A DNA stretch of 35,477 nucleotides from an uncultured Pelagibacteraceae bacterium (GTDB lineage: Bacteria; Pseudomonadota; Alphaproteobacteria; Pelagibacterales; Pelagibacteraceae), in the NCBI GenBank assembly GCA_902591185.1, contig CACIZU010000007.1:1-35477 (forward strand), in the 5' to 3' direction. Of the stretch, positions 15,188-24,517 are shown in pieces. The position numbers and the translations under genes are program-made. The notes below the pieces were generated by a model. The model was not told the DNA's origin, searched no databases, and saw nothing but the letters and a program-made list of their open reading frames with translations. Each line of letters begins with the position of its first letter. Position 1 is the stretch's first letter.

Positions 15188-17376
15188 TTGTAAACGAACA
15201 GGTGGCAATAGATCATGGTCTTAAAAAAGATGAGTATGCGAAAATTTGTGAACTTCTTAAAAGAACACCAAATATTACTGAACTTGGAGTCTTTTCAGCA
15301 ATGTGGAATGAACACTGTTCTTATAAATCATCAAAACTTCACCTAAAAAAACTTCCAACTAAAGGAAAACAAGTAATCCAAGGACCTGGAGAAAATGCAG
15401 GAATTATTGATATTGGTGATAATGATGCAATTGTCTTTAAAATTGAAAGTCACAATCACCCTTCTTTTATTGAACCTTATCAAGGTGCAGCCACTGGTGT
15501 TGGTGGTATAATGAGAGATGTGTTTACAATGGGTGCAAGACCAATTGCAAATTTAAACTCAATTCATTTTGGATCTCCACAGCATAAAAAAACTAAAAAT
15601 TTATTAAGAGGTGTTGTCCATGGTATTGGAGGTTATGGTAATTGCATGGGTGTTCCAACAATAGCTGGTCAAACGAACTTTGATAGTTCTTATAATGGTA
15701 ATATTTTAGTAAACGCGATGACTTTAGGATTGGTTAAAAAAGATAAGATTTTCTATTCAAAAGCAGCAGGATTAAACAAACCTGTAATATATGTTGGTTC
15801 AAAAACTGGAAGAGATGGAATTCATGGCGCTAGTATGGCTTCAACTAGTTTTGACGAAAAAATTGAAGAAAAAAAACCAACTGTTCAAGTTGGAGATCCA
15901 TTTACAGAAAAATTATTACTCGAAGCATGTCTCGAATTAATGGCTGGAGACTCAATTATTGCTATTCAAGATATGGGTGCTGCTGGATTAACATCTTCTA
16001 GCATTGAAATGGCTTCAAAAGGTAATCTTGGAATTGAAATTAATTTAAATAAAGTTCCATGTAGAGAAGCAAAGATGACACCCTATGAAATAATGCTTTC
16101 TGAAAGCCAAGAAAGAATGTTGATTGTTTTAGAAAATGGCAAAGAAGAGCATGCTAAAAAGATATTTGATAAATGGAACTTAGATTTTGCAGTAATTGGC
16201 AAAACTACTAAATCTAAAAAAATTGAACTTTACTTTAATGATGAGAAAGTTGCAAATATTCCTGTTAATACATTGGTTGAAAATTCACCTATGTATGATC
16301 GTAAATGGAAAAAAGCAAAATTGCCAAAAAAAAATAAAATTAAAAAAGACGATCTTAAAAATTTAAAGATTATAGATGTTTTAAAGAAAGTTTTATCAAA
16401 TCCTAATGTTTGTAGCAAAGAATGGATTTGGCAACAATATGATCATACAGTTATGGGTGATACTATTCAAAAACCAGGTGGAGACGCCGGTGTTGTTAGA
16501 GTTCATGGGACTGATAAAGCTGTTGCAGCATCAGTGGACTCTTCTGCTGTTTATTGTTGGGCACACCCACTTACAGGTGGTAAGCAAGTCGTATGCGAAA
16601 GTTTTAGAAACTTAATTTCTGTTGGAGCTAAACCAGTTGCAATTACCAACTGTTTAAATTTTGGTAGTCCAGAGAATGAAGAAAACATGGGTGAGTTTGT
16701 AGAATGCGTTCAAGGAATTGGTGAAGCAGCCGAATATTTAAAATTCCCAATAGTTTCCGGAAATGTATCTTTTTATAATCAAACGAAAGAAGAAGGTATT
16801 AAACCCACTCCATCCATTGGTGGTGTTGGTTTAATTAAAGATTATCAAAAAATGATCACAATGGATTTTAAAGAAATTGATAATATCGTTTTAGTAATTG
16901 GCAAAACTGAAGGTCATATTGATCAAAGTTTATTTGCAAGAAACATCTTAGACGAAAAAAACGGTCCTCCACCAGAAATCAATCTTTTTAATGAAAAAAA
17001 TAATGGTGAAACTTTATTAAAACTAATTGACAGTGGTTATATCAAAAGCGCTCATGATGTTTCTTTGGGAGGTATAATTACCGCCGTTTCAAAGATGTGT
17101 ATTAAAGGAAATAAAGGTATCTATCTTAAAAAACCAAAATATTTAATTAATGAAATTGAATATTTTTTTGCTGAAGATCAAGGTCGTTACATCATTGAAA
17201 TTACTAAAAAAGACTTGAAAAAAGTAACCGATTTACTTAATAAAAATGCTGTTCATTTTGATGAGTTAGGAACAATCAATGAAAATCAACTATTTATTAA
17301 TGATAAGACAAAAGCTACAATTAACGAATTAATAACTTCAAATACAAATTGGTTAACTAATTATATGAGTAAATAA
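15184..17376 (+). CDS. purL: FGAM synthase large subunit PurL (short form)
   Basis: A 730-residue ATP-dependent synthase that converts FGAR and ammonia to FGAM. It is the short PurL that needs separate PurS and PurQ, both encoded just upstream. Visible features are EHCSYKSS (43-50), [12 protein letters not shown] (87-98), [12 protein letters not shown] and the duplicated AIRS-like second half (DGDxxx-equivalent GDAGVVRV and SAHDVSLGG). Length and order fit well. Its stop shares one base with the bolA start (TAATG). Confidence 0.97.
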   Translation: MIVNEQVAIDHGLKKDEYAKICELLKRTPNITELGVFSAMWNEHCSYKSSKLHLKKLPTKGKQVIQGPGENAGIIDIGDNDAIVFKIESHNHPSFIEPYQGAATGVGGIMRDVFTMGARPIANLNSIHFGSPQHKKTKNLLRGVVHGIGGYGNCMGVPTIAGQTNFDSSYNGNILVNAMTLGLVKKDKIFYSKAAGLNKPVIYVGSKTGRDGIHGASMASTSFDEKIEEKKPTVQVGDPFTEKLLLEACLELMAGDSIIAIQDMGAAGLTSSSIEMASKGNLGIEINLNKVPCREAKMTPYEIMLSESQERMLIVLENGKEEHAKKIFDKWNLDFAVIGKTTKSKKIELYFNDEKVANIPVNTLVENSPMYDRKWKKAKLPKKNKIKKDDLKNLKIIDVLKKVLSNPNVCSKEWIWQQYDHTVMGDTIQKPGGDAGVVRVHGTDKAVAASVDSSAVYCWAHPLTGGKQVVCESFRNLISVGAKPVAITNCLNFGSPENEENMGEFVECVQGIGEAAEYLKFPIVSGNVSFYNQTKEEGIKPTPSIGGVGLIKDYQKMITMDFKEIDNIVLVIGKTEGHIDQSLFARNILDEKNGPPPEINLFNEKNNGETLLKLIDSGYIKSAHDVSLGGIITAVSKMCIKGNKGIYLKKPKYLINEIEYFFAEDQGRYIIEITKKDLKKVTDLLNKNAVHFDELGTINENQLFINDKTKATINELITSNTNWLTNYMSK

Positions 17377-17606
17377 TGGCAATGAATTTAAAAGAAATTG
17401 AGAGTTTAATTAAAGAAACTTTAACGGATGCTACAGTTGAAATACAAGATTTAGCTGGAGATGGCAATCACTACTCAGCAACAGTAACTTCATCTCAATT
17501 CTCTGGAAAAAGTAAAATTGAACAACATAAAATGGTATATAATTCTCTAAAGGGTAAAATGGGAAATGAATTACATGCCTTAGCAATTAAAACAAAGGAG
17601 CAATAA
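17376..17606 (+). CDS. BolA/IbaG-family protein
   Basis: A 76-residue BolA-like protein. Members bind monothiol glutaredoxins through a shared 2Fe-2S cluster and take part in Fe-S trafficking. His32 (GNHYSA) and His67 (ELHALA) match the conserved His positions, and the short loop resembles the IbaG/BolA2 branch more than BolA1. It is directly followed by, and overlaps by one base, the monothiol glutaredoxin gene, its usual partner. Two closely spaced ATGs (17376 and 17382) are possible starts; the first touches the purL stop. Confidence 0.9.
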   Translation: MAMNLKEIESLIKETLTDATVEIQDLAGDGNHYSATVTSSQFSGKSKIEQHKMVYNSLKGKMGNELHALAIKTKEQ

Positions 17607-17938
17607 TGGATGATCAAACTAAAAGCTTAATTCAAAATCATATCGATAATAACGATATATGTTTATTTATGAAAGGAACACCTGATGCACCTCAGTGTGG
17701 ATTTTCAATGGCTGTATCAAATATGTTAAAGTTACTTGAGGTTAATTTCCAAGGTGTGAATGTTTTAGAAGATCAAAATATAAGGGAAGGTATTAAAGTT
17801 TTTAGTGACTGGCCTACTATTCCTCAACTATATATCAAAAAAGAATTTGTTGGTGGCTGTGACATCGTAAAAGAAATGTACGAAAATGGTGAGCTTAAAA
17901 AAATTCTTGAAGATAAAGGAATTAATTTTAAGAAATAA
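17606..17938 (+). CDS. grxD: Monothiol glutaredoxin (Grx4-type)
   Basis: A 110-residue glutaredoxin with the monothiol CGFS active site at 31-34. The KGTPDAPQ lead, WPTIPQLYI and GGCDIV glutathione-binding motifs are all present. Such proteins bind a glutathione-ligated 2Fe-2S cluster and pass it to BolA or apo-proteins. A good AAGGAG ribosome binding site precedes the ATG. It is last in the plus-strand purine operon and meets rpsD tail to tail with a 2-bp gap and no visible terminator. Confidence 0.95.
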   Translation: MDDQTKSLIQNHIDNNDICLFMKGTPDAPQCGFSMAVSNMLKLLEVNFQGVNVLEDQNIREGIKVFSDWPTIPQLYIKKEFVGGCDIVKEMYENGELKKILEDKGINFKK

Positions 17939-17940
17939 TA

Positions 17941-18558
17941 TTATCTTGAATAATATTCAATAACTAGATTTGGCTCCATTACTATTGGATAAGGTACTTC
18001 TTCAAATTTAGGAACTCTAACAAATTTTAGTTTTTTATTTTTTTCATCCATTTGGATGTATTCTGGAGTTTCTCTCTCTTTATTAGCTAAAGCTATATCA
18101 ATAATTGCTAATTGTTTAGATTTATCTCTAATCTCAATAGAATCTTCTTCTTTAACAATGTAACTTCCAATATTAACTTTTTTTCCATTTACCCTAACAT
18201 GTCCATGGTTAATTAATTGTCTTGCAGAAAAAATAGTAGTTGCAAATTTGGCTCTGTAAATAATCGCATCTAATCTTCTCTCGAGTAAACCTATCAAGTT
18301 TTCACTTGTATCACCTTTAAGCATTGCCGCTTTTTTATAAATATTTCTAAATTGTCTTTCATTAATGTTGCCGTAATAAGCTTTAAGTTTTTGCTTAGCT
18401 TGTAATTGAATTCCGTAATCTGAGGGTTTGCCCTGTTTTGACTGACCGTGTTGACCTGGCCCGTAAGCTCTAGTGTTAAAAGGACTTTTTGGTCTTCCCC
18501 AAAGGTTAACTTTTAATCTTCTATCTACTTTATGTTTAGAGTTTAATCTTTTTGTCAT
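17941..18558 (-). CDS. rpsD: 30S ribosomal protein S4
   Basis: A 205-residue S4 with the expected N-terminus ([13 protein letters not shown]), the S4 RNA-binding domain around 95-155 ([29 protein letters not shown]) and the conserved C-terminal [13 protein letters not shown]...EYYSR. It binds 16S rRNA early in 30S assembly. No Cys is present, so this is the zinc-free form. The gene stands alone, away from the alpha operon where S4 is often found. It has its own near-consensus promoter, with a leader of only about 6 nt. Confidence 0.97.
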   Translation of the reverse strand: MTKRLNSKHKVDRRLKVNLWGRPKSPFNTRAYGPGQHGQSKQGKPSDYGIQLQAKQKLKAYYGNINERQFRNIYKKAAMLKGDTSENLIGLLERRLDAIIYRAKFATTIFSARQLINHGHVRVNGKKVNIGSYIVKEEDSIEIRDKSKQLAIIDIALANKERETPEYIQMDEKNKKLKFVRVPKFEEVPYPIVMEPNLVIEYYSR

Positions 18559-18570
18559 TTAATATTGGGG

Positions 18571-18598
18571 TTTATAAGCTTACATACAATTTTGTCAA
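18571..18598 (-). promoter_or_regulatory. rpsD promoter
   Basis: On the minus strand TTGACA (18598-18593), a perfect -35 box, is followed after 16 nt by TATAAA (18576-18571). Transcription should begin near 18564, only about 6 nt before the rpsD ATG at 18558. The -35 box abuts, by coordinates, the stop codon of the upstream trmJ gene. This is one of the clearest promoters in the window. Confidence 0.8.
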
Positions 18599-19312
18599 TC
18601 AACGTTTTTTACCCAAACTAGCAAATACACTTGATAAAATACGAGTTTCTTTAGCTGATAATTCCATTCTATAGAAAATATTTCTTAAATTTTCTAACAT
18701 AATGGGTTTCTTTTCCTTTGGTTTAAAAAAATTAATTTCATTTAAATTTCGAATACAAAGATTTGTCATAGAAAGTATTTCTTTTTTGGAGGCTGTTTTT
18801 ACTTTTTTGGATTTTTTAAAATTAGAAGTTTTAGATTTAATAATACTTGCAACATATTGAGCAATAATGATTAAACTATGAGAAAGATTTAATGATTTAA
18901 ATTCAGGATTTGTTGGTATTTGTAATGTGTAATTTGCATAACTCACTTCATTATTAGATAACCCTGAAGCTTCAGAACCAAAAAGAAACGCTACTTTTTT
19001 ATTAAAATCTATTTTCTTTAAATCTTCTAGCTGAATATGTTTGATATTTTTATTTCTAAATCTTGATGAGGTTGCAATAACATAATCTATATTTTTTAAA
19101 GCTGACTCTAAATTATCAAATACTTTACTTTTATTTATGATATTTTTAGCCCCAACTGAAGTTGCTAAAATTTTATCATTTGGAAAAATTGGTTTAGGAT
19201 TAATTACAATTAATTTTTGAAAATTAAAGTTTTTTATGCCTCTTGCGCATGCACCGATATTTTCTGACAATTGAGGCTTGTGTAAAATAAAAGTAATATT
19301 TTTTGATGACAT
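18599..19312 (-). CDS. trmJ: tRNA (cytidine/uridine-32-2'-O)-methyltransferase TrmJ-like (SpoU family)
   Basis: A 237-residue SPOUT methyltransferase. The N-terminus HKPQLSENIGACARGIKNF (11-29) and the knot motifs FLFGSEASGLSNNE and LNLSHSLIIIAQYV, which bind SAM, are typical of TrmJ, modifying position 32 of the tRNA anticodon loop. A helical, Lys-rich C-terminal domain follows, as in E. coli TrmJ, where it helps dimerisation and tRNA binding. Assignment within the SpoU family (TrmJ rather than another member) is likely but not certain. It sits 20 bp from cimA and upstream of rpsD. Confidence 0.85.
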   Translation of the reverse strand: MSSKNITFILHKPQLSENIGACARGIKNFNFQKLIVINPKPIFPNDKILATSVGAKNIINKSKVFDNLESALKNIDYVIATSSRFRNKNIKHIQLEDLKKIDFNKKVAFLFGSEASGLSNNEVSYANYTLQIPTNPEFKSLNLSHSLIIIAQYVASIIKSKTSNFKKSKKVKTASKKEILSMTNLCIRNLNEINFFKPKEKKPIMLENLRNIFYRMELSAKETRILSSVFASLGKKR

Positions 19313-19332
19313 AACAGTGTTGAAATATAAAA

Positions 19333-20934
19333 TTACAAACTAGCGGGTGCCTTATCTTTAAACAATTTATAATCCAAACTATCAACTAAAGCTTTAAATG
19401 AAGCATCAATTATATTAGGTGAAACTCCAATAGTGAACCAATTTTCTCCTTTAGAATCTGTGCTTTCAATTGAAACTCTAGTAACAGCTTCTGTTCCCGT
19501 ATTTAAAATTCTAACCTTGTAATCAACAAGCTTTAAATCTTTTAAATATTCAGAATATTTTGCAAGTCGGTTAACATTTTTTCTTATAGCATTATCTAAT
19601 GCGTTTACTGGTCCATTACCTTCACCTTCACATAATATTTTCTCTCCATCGACTTCTAATTGAGCTTTTGCATGAGAAATAATATCTCCTAAACTATCTT
19701 TTTTAACCGAAACATCATATTCGTTAATTGATATATATCTTGGTATTTCACCCATTAACCTTCGTGCTAATAATTCAAAAGAAGCATCTGCACCGTCATA
19801 ACTATAGCCAATAAATTCTCTATCTTTTACTTCTTCTAAAAGTTTTCTAATTTTTGGATCATTTTTTTCAATTTGAATACCAATAGATTTTAGTCTCGAC
19901 ATTATATTTGATTGACCAGACTGGTCTGAAACAACAATATTTCTTGAATTTCCTACTTCTTCAGGAACTATATGCTCATAAGTTTTAGGATTCTTTTGAA
20001 CTGCCGAAACATGCATCCCACCTTTATGAGAAAATGCAGATGCTCCAACATAAGGAAGATGCTTGTTAGGTTTTCTATTCAATAGTTCATCTAATAATCT
20101 AGAACATTGAGTTAAGTTTTTTAAATTTTCTCGTTTAATGTTTAGTTCAAATTTTTCACTAAAATCTTTTTTTAGAAAAAAAGTTGGAACTAAAGACATA
20201 AGGTTTGCATTACCACATCTCTCACCTAATCCATTTATTGTACCCTGGACTTGTCTTACTCCAGCTTGAACTGCTACTAAACTATTAGCAACCGCATTTT
20301 CTGTATCATTATGAGCATGAATACCTAAATTTTCTCCAGGTATATGTTTTATAACCTCGGGTACAATTTTAGCAACTTCATGAGGAAGTGTTCCACCGTT
20401 AGTGTCGCACAAAATAATCCATCTAGCACCATTCTCATAAGCTGACTTTAAGCAAGCTATCGCATACTCTGGATTTGATTTGTAGCCATCAAAAAAATGT
20501 TCTGCATCAAACATGAATTCTTTACCTGAACTTACTATATGTTCGGCACTTTCACTTATATTTTTAAGATTTTGCTCATTAGTTATTCCTAAAGCTACAT
20601 CAACTTGAAAATCCCAAGATTTTCCAAACAAGCATACAGAAGAACATTTTGAATTGATTAATGAAGATAACATTGGATCGTTTTTTGCACTATGTTCTGA
20701 TTTTTTAGTCATGCCAAAAGCAGTTAGTTTAGCTGCCTTAAAATTATGATCTTTATTGAAAAATTCTGTATCAGTTGGATTAGCACCAGGCCAGCCACCT
20801 TCAATATAATCTACTCCCAAATTATCTAATGAAACAGATATCTTTTGTTTATCATCGATTGAAAAATCAACCCCTTGTGTTTGAGCACCATCTCTAAGAG
20901 TAGTATCAAATATATAAAGTTTTTCCTTACTCAT
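19333..20934 (-). CDS. cimA: (R)-citramalate synthase
   Basis: A 533-residue HMGL-like acyltransferase of the CimA/LeuA family, joining pyruvate and acetyl-CoA to give citramalate for isoleucine synthesis without threonine. The N-terminal motif FDTTLRDGAQTQG (8-20) and LGIHAHNDTENAVANSL contain the catalytic Arg/Asp and metal-binding His residues. GLGERCGNANL and a C-terminal LeuA-type regulatory domain (about 400-533) complete it. The length and the GGWPGANPTD segment suit CimA rather than 2-isopropylmalate synthase. It overlaps cysS by 4 bp (ATGA). Confidence 0.88.
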   Translation of the reverse strand: MSKEKLYIFDTTLRDGAQTQGVDFSIDDKQKISVSLDNLGVDYIEGGWPGANPTDTEFFNKDHNFKAAKLTAFGMTKKSEHSAKNDPMLSSLINSKCSSVCLFGKSWDFQVDVALGITNEQNLKNISESAEHIVSSGKEFMFDAEHFFDGYKSNPEYAIACLKSAYENGARWIILCDTNGGTLPHEVAKIVPEVIKHIPGENLGIHAHNDTENAVANSLVAVQAGVRQVQGTINGLGERCGNANLMSLVPTFFLKKDFSEKFELNIKRENLKNLTQCSRLLDELLNRKPNKHLPYVGASAFSHKGGMHVSAVQKNPKTYEHIVPEEVGNSRNIVVSDQSGQSNIMSRLKSIGIQIEKNDPKIRKLLEEVKDREFIGYSYDGADASFELLARRLMGEIPRYISINEYDVSVKKDSLGDIISHAKAQLEVDGEKILCEGEGNGPVNALDNAIRKNVNRLAKYSEYLKDLKLVDYKVRILNTGTEAVTRVSIESTDSKGENWFTIGVSPNIIDASFKALVDSLDYKLFKDKAPASL

Positions 20935-22280
20935 TTAAATTTCCAAATTGTTTTACCATCTTTATCTTCTATTAAAACACCTTTATCTAAAAGATAGTTT
21001 CTAATATTGTCTGCTTCTTTATAATCTTTATTAGTTCTAGCTATATTTCTAAGTTCAATTTTATTATTTATTTCTATCTCAGTAATATTTGCTTTTTCTT
21101 TTTTATAACTTAACCATCTTTCTTTAGTTTCGTTAAGTAAACCAATAAAATTACATGCTGAATTAAAAATTTGCTTGTCTTCATCATTACCCTTTAACGC
21201 TTTTTCATAAAGTTTATGTAAATTAGCAATATAACCAGGAGTATTTATATCATCATATAAAGGTTTTAATATTTCTTCATTTAAAAAACTTTTTGAAGGT
21301 AAATAAACATTGTACCATTTATTAATTGTGTTTTGACAATCCTCTAATAATTTATCGCTCCAATCTAAAGGCTGTTTGTAATGTGCACTAATCAAAGCAA
21401 GTCTTAAAACTTGACCGCTTACTTTATTTTTAAAATCTTTTATCTTTAAAATATTTCCCTGTGATTTTGCCATTTTTTCATTAGACATTGTTATAAAAGC
21501 ATTATGTAACCAATAGTTCGCAAAAACCTTGGTGTCATTTGCACATCTTGATTGGGCTATTTCATTTTCATGATGAGGGAAAATTAAATCTATACCACCT
21601 CCATGTATATCAAATTCGTTACCTAAAAACTTCTTTGACATTGCGGAACATTCTAAATGCCAACCAGGTCTTCCTTTGCCCCAAGGAGAATCCCAAGAAG
21701 GTTCATTTTTTAAAGATGGCTTCCATAATACAAAATCCTCAGAATTTTTCTTGTTATCACTAACTTCAACTCTTGATCCTGCTATTAAATCTTCTAATTT
21801 TTTATTTGATAGCTGCCCATAATCATCAAATTTCTTAACTTCAAAATAAACATGTTGATTATTTTCATAAGCAAAGTTTTTTTTTATTAATTCTGAAATC
21901 ATTTCAATCATTAGATTAATATGCTCTGTTGCCTTAGGTTGTTGTGATGGATTTTCACAATTAAGATAATTACAATCTTCATTAAAACCTTTAATTACCG
22001 TTTCTGTTAGATCTGAAATAGATATATTTTTCTCATTTGAAGATTGAATTATCTTGTCATCAACATCAGTGATGTTTCTAACATAAGTAACAGATGAAAA
22101 TTTACTCTTGAGTATTTTAAAAAGAATATCAAAAATTACTATTGGTCTAGCATTTCCTATGTGTGGATCATCATAAACTGTTGGACCACATACATACATG
22201 CCAACATTTTTCTCATCAATTGGAACAAACTTCTCTTTTTTGTTGCTTAGATTGTTTGTTAAAAAAATATCTTTATTCAT
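20931..22280 (-). CDS. cysS: Cysteinyl-tRNA synthetase
   Basis: A 449-residue class I aminoacyl-tRNA synthetase. The CGPTVYDDPHIGNARP stretch (31-46) includes the first zinc Cys and the HIGN form of the HIGH motif. WHLECSAMS and HHENEIAQS provide further zinc ligands, and KMAKSQGN is the KMSKS loop. Length is close to normal (about 460). It charges tRNA-Cys in the cytosol. cimA overlaps its stop by 4 bp. nadE lies upstream, separated by 45 bp that contain a small hairpin. Confidence 0.96.
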   Translation of the reverse strand: MNKDIFLTNNLSNKKEKFVPIDEKNVGMYVCGPTVYDDPHIGNARPIVIFDILFKILKSKFSSVTYVRNITDVDDKIIQSSNEKNISISDLTETVIKGFNEDCNYLNCENPSQQPKATEHINLMIEMISELIKKNFAYENNQHVYFEVKKFDDYGQLSNKKLEDLIAGSRVEVSDNKKNSEDFVLWKPSLKNEPSWDSPWGKGRPGWHLECSAMSKKFLGNEFDIHGGGIDLIFPHHENEIAQSRCANDTKVFANYWLHNAFITMSNEKMAKSQGNILKIKDFKNKVSGQVLRLALISAHYKQPLDWSDKLLEDCQNTINKWYNVYLPSKSFLNEEILKPLYDDINTPGYIANLHKLYEKALKGNDEDKQIFNSACNFIGLLNETKERWLSYKKEKANITEIEINNKIELRNIARTNKDYKEADNIRNYLLDKGVLIEDKDGKTIWKFK

Positions 22281-22303
22281 TGTTTTAGAAATATACTTAA
22301 TTC

Positions 22304-22321
22304 ATAGATTTGTGAATCTAT
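22304..22321 (-). other. Small inverted repeat between nadE and cysS
   Basis: ATAGATT (22304-22310) and AATCTAT (22315-22321) form a perfect 7-bp stem with a 4-nt loop, after the nadE stop. It is AT-rich and lacks a T-run on the minus strand, so it is a weak terminator at best; it may be a processing or stability hairpin. Confidence 0.4.
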
Positions 22322-22325
22322 TTGA

Positions 22326-23063
22326 TTAATTAGGAATTTTGCATACTGGAATTCGCTCCATTTTATGCAAATTTTGTTTTCTTATATTTTCGTATTTAGC
22401 TCTATTAGGTGAATTTGGATTATTCATGGCCTCCTCTAACTCTTGGTATTTTAAACCCAATTGTCCTTCATCAGTTCTGCCATCGTCCCATAATCCATCT
22501 GTAGGTGGTGCTTGAATTATTTCTTCTAAAATTCCAAGTTCTTTTCCAAGTTCCCATACTTCAGTTTTATTGCAATCTGCTATTGGAGAAATATCAACTC
22601 CGCCATCTCCATATTTAGTGTAGAACCCTACCCCAAAATCTTCAATCTTGTTACCAGTACCAACTACAATTCCTTTGTTGGCAGCTGCTACCTGATAAAG
22701 AGTTGTCATTCTTAGTCTTGCTCTTGAATTTGCCATACCATGTTCATTATCAAAATTTGATAAACTTGAAGAAAAAGTTGAAAAAAGTTCATCTAAATTA
22801 ATCGTGTGTGCTTCAACATTCTTAAATTTTTTAACTAACCACTCTTGATGCTTTAAGCTTAAATCGTGTTGATTAGACTTTTGTTTAATTGGCATAGAAA
22901 GAACTATGGTTTTTAAACCTGTCATTGCGCTTAGAGTACTTGATACAGATGAATCTATTCCACCAGAAATTCCAATTACTAGTGACTCAGCTTTACTGGG
23001 CATATTATTTACATAATCTTTTATCCAACTAGATATAAAAAAAATTTTTTCAGAAGGTGTCAT
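22326..23063 (-). CDS. nadE: NAD synthetase, ammonia-dependent type
   Basis: A 245-residue N-type ATP pyrophosphatase that amidates nicotinate adenine dinucleotide to NAD. The P-loop SGGIDSS is at 33-39, with RMTTLYQVA, GTGNKIEDFGVGFYTKYGDGGVD (split as two motifs) and the PPTDGLW loop typical of NadE. The N-terminal glutaminase domain of longer NadE proteins is absent, so it uses ammonia directly or from a partner. With nadK in the same window, two NAD(P) steps are present but not linked in an operon. Confidence 0.94.
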   Translation of the reverse strand: MTPSEKIFFISSWIKDYVNNMPSKAESLVIGISGGIDSSVSSTLSAMTGLKTIVLSMPIKQKSNQHDLSLKHQEWLVKKFKNVEAHTINLDELFSTFSSSLSNFDNEHGMANSRARLRMTTLYQVAAANKGIVVGTGNKIEDFGVGFYTKYGDGGVDISPIADCNKTEVWELGKELGILEEIIQAPPTDGLWDDGRTDEGQLGLKYQELEEAMNNPNSPNRAKYENIRKQNLHKMERIPVCKIPN

Positions 23064-23102
23064 AAACTTAACGTATTATCAGTTGGTATTTTTTACAATG
23101 TT

Positions 23103-24482
23103 TTAAGATGCCGCTCTGTTTGTATTTTTAGAATACAAGCTATTCTTTTTAATCTCATCAGAAATTAAAAAGGCTAGTTCTAAAGCTTGGTTTGCATTAA
23201 GTCTTGGATCACAATGAGTATGATATCTAGAAGATAAATCTTTTTCTGATATTTTTTGTGCTCCACCGATACACTCAGTAACATTTTGACCTGTCATTTC
23301 AATATGTAATCCTCCAGCATAACTTCCTTCGCTTTGATGACAAGCAAATACATTTTTAACTTCTTTTAAAACGCTATTAAAAGGTCTTGTTTTAAATCCT
23401 GTGGTAGCTTTAATAGTGTTGCCGTGACATGGATCGCATGACCAAATTACATTTAAACCTTCTTTTTTAATTGCTTTAATTAATTTTGGCAAATATTTAG
23501 ATACATTATCAGCACCAAATCTTGAAATTAAAGTAATTTTACCTTTTTCATTTTTAGGATTAATTTTATTACAAAGATTAATTAAATCTTCAGGTTTTAA
23601 AGTTGGGCCACATTTAATTCCAATCGGATTTTCAATTCCTCTACAAAATTCAACATGTCCCCCATCTAACTGTCTAGTTCTATCTCCAATCCAAACAAAG
23701 TGTGCAGACGTATCATGGTTTTCACCTGTAGTGGAATCGGTACGTGTCATTGTTTCTTCAAATGGAAGTAATAATGCTTCATGTGAAGTCCAAAAATTGA
23801 CTGTTTTTAATCTTCTATTAAAATCAGAATTAATTCCACAAGCATCCATAAATGCTAAAGCATCAGCAATTCTATCTTCTAATTCTTTAAATCTTTTTAA
23901 TTCAGGGCTATTTTTTATAAAACCAAGATTCCAAGTATGAACATTTTGTAAATCAGCAAAACCACCATGGCAAAAAGCTCTGATTAGATTTAATGTTGCC
24001 ACTGATTGTGAATAAGCTTTAAATAATCTTTTTGGATCTGGAACTCTTGATTTTTCATTAAATTCCATACCATTAATATTATCACCTAGATAGCTTGGTA
24101 GCTCTACGCCATCTTTCATTTCAACTGGTGAGCTTCTAGGTTTTGAGAATTGCCCGGCAATTCTTCCAACTTTTACAACTGGTAATGATGCGGAGTATGT
24201 TAAAACTAATGACATTTGCAACATTAGTTTAAAAGTGTCTCTTATATTGTCGGGATTAAATTCAGCAAAACTCTCTGCACAATCTCCACCTTGTAGTAAA
24301 AATGCTTTACCATCAACTACATTGGCAAGCTGATCTTTTAGATGTCTTGTCTCTCCAGCAAATACTAATGGTGGGAACGTTCCAAGTTTATCTAAGACCA
24401 TATCCAATTCTTTCTTATTTGGATAATCAGGAATGTGTTTTACTGGATATTTTTTCCAACTATTTTTTTTCCAATTTTTCAT
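23103..24482 (-). CDS. 3-deoxy-7-phosphoheptulonate synthase, class II
   Basis: A 459-residue type II (plant/actinobacterial-like) DAHP synthase, the entry enzyme of the shikimate pathway joining PEP and erythrose 4-phosphate. Clear motifs are [57 protein letters not shown] and HTHCDPRLN, which supply the metal-binding Cys, His, Glu and Asp residues. Type II enzymes are unrelated in sequence to E. coli AroF/G/H. The frame runs two codons further to a TTG at 24488; the ATG at 24482 is the better start. It lies 35 bp from glmS on the same strand. Confidence 0.95.
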   Translation of the reverse strand: MKNWKKNSWKKYPVKHIPDYPNKKELDMVLDKLGTFPPLVFAGETRHLKDQLANVVDGKAFLLQGGDCAESFAEFNPDNIRDTFKLMLQMSLVLTYSASLPVVKVGRIAGQFSKPRSSPVEMKDGVELPSYLGDNINGMEFNEKSRVPDPKRLFKAYSQSVATLNLIRAFCHGGFADLQNVHTWNLGFIKNSPELKRFKELEDRIADALAFMDACGINSDFNRRLKTVNFWTSHEALLLPFEETMTRTDSTTGENHDTSAHFVWIGDRTRQLDGGHVEFCRGIENPIGIKCGPTLKPEDLINLCNKINPKNEKGKITLISRFGADNVSKYLPKLIKAIKKEGLNVIWSCDPCHGNTIKATTGFKTRPFNSVLKEVKNVFACHQSEGSYAGGLHIEMTGQNVTECIGGAQKISEKDLSSRYHTHCDPRLNANQALELAFLISDEIKKNSLYSKNTNRAAS

Positions 24483-24517
24483 ATTCAACTGGTGATTGTT
24501 TTAACAGAGTTTGAGCT

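Noticed and set aside
22304..22321. Full Rho-independent terminator after nadE
   Set aside because: The 7-bp stem is AT-rich and is not followed by a T-run on the minus strand, so it is listed only as an inverted repeat.
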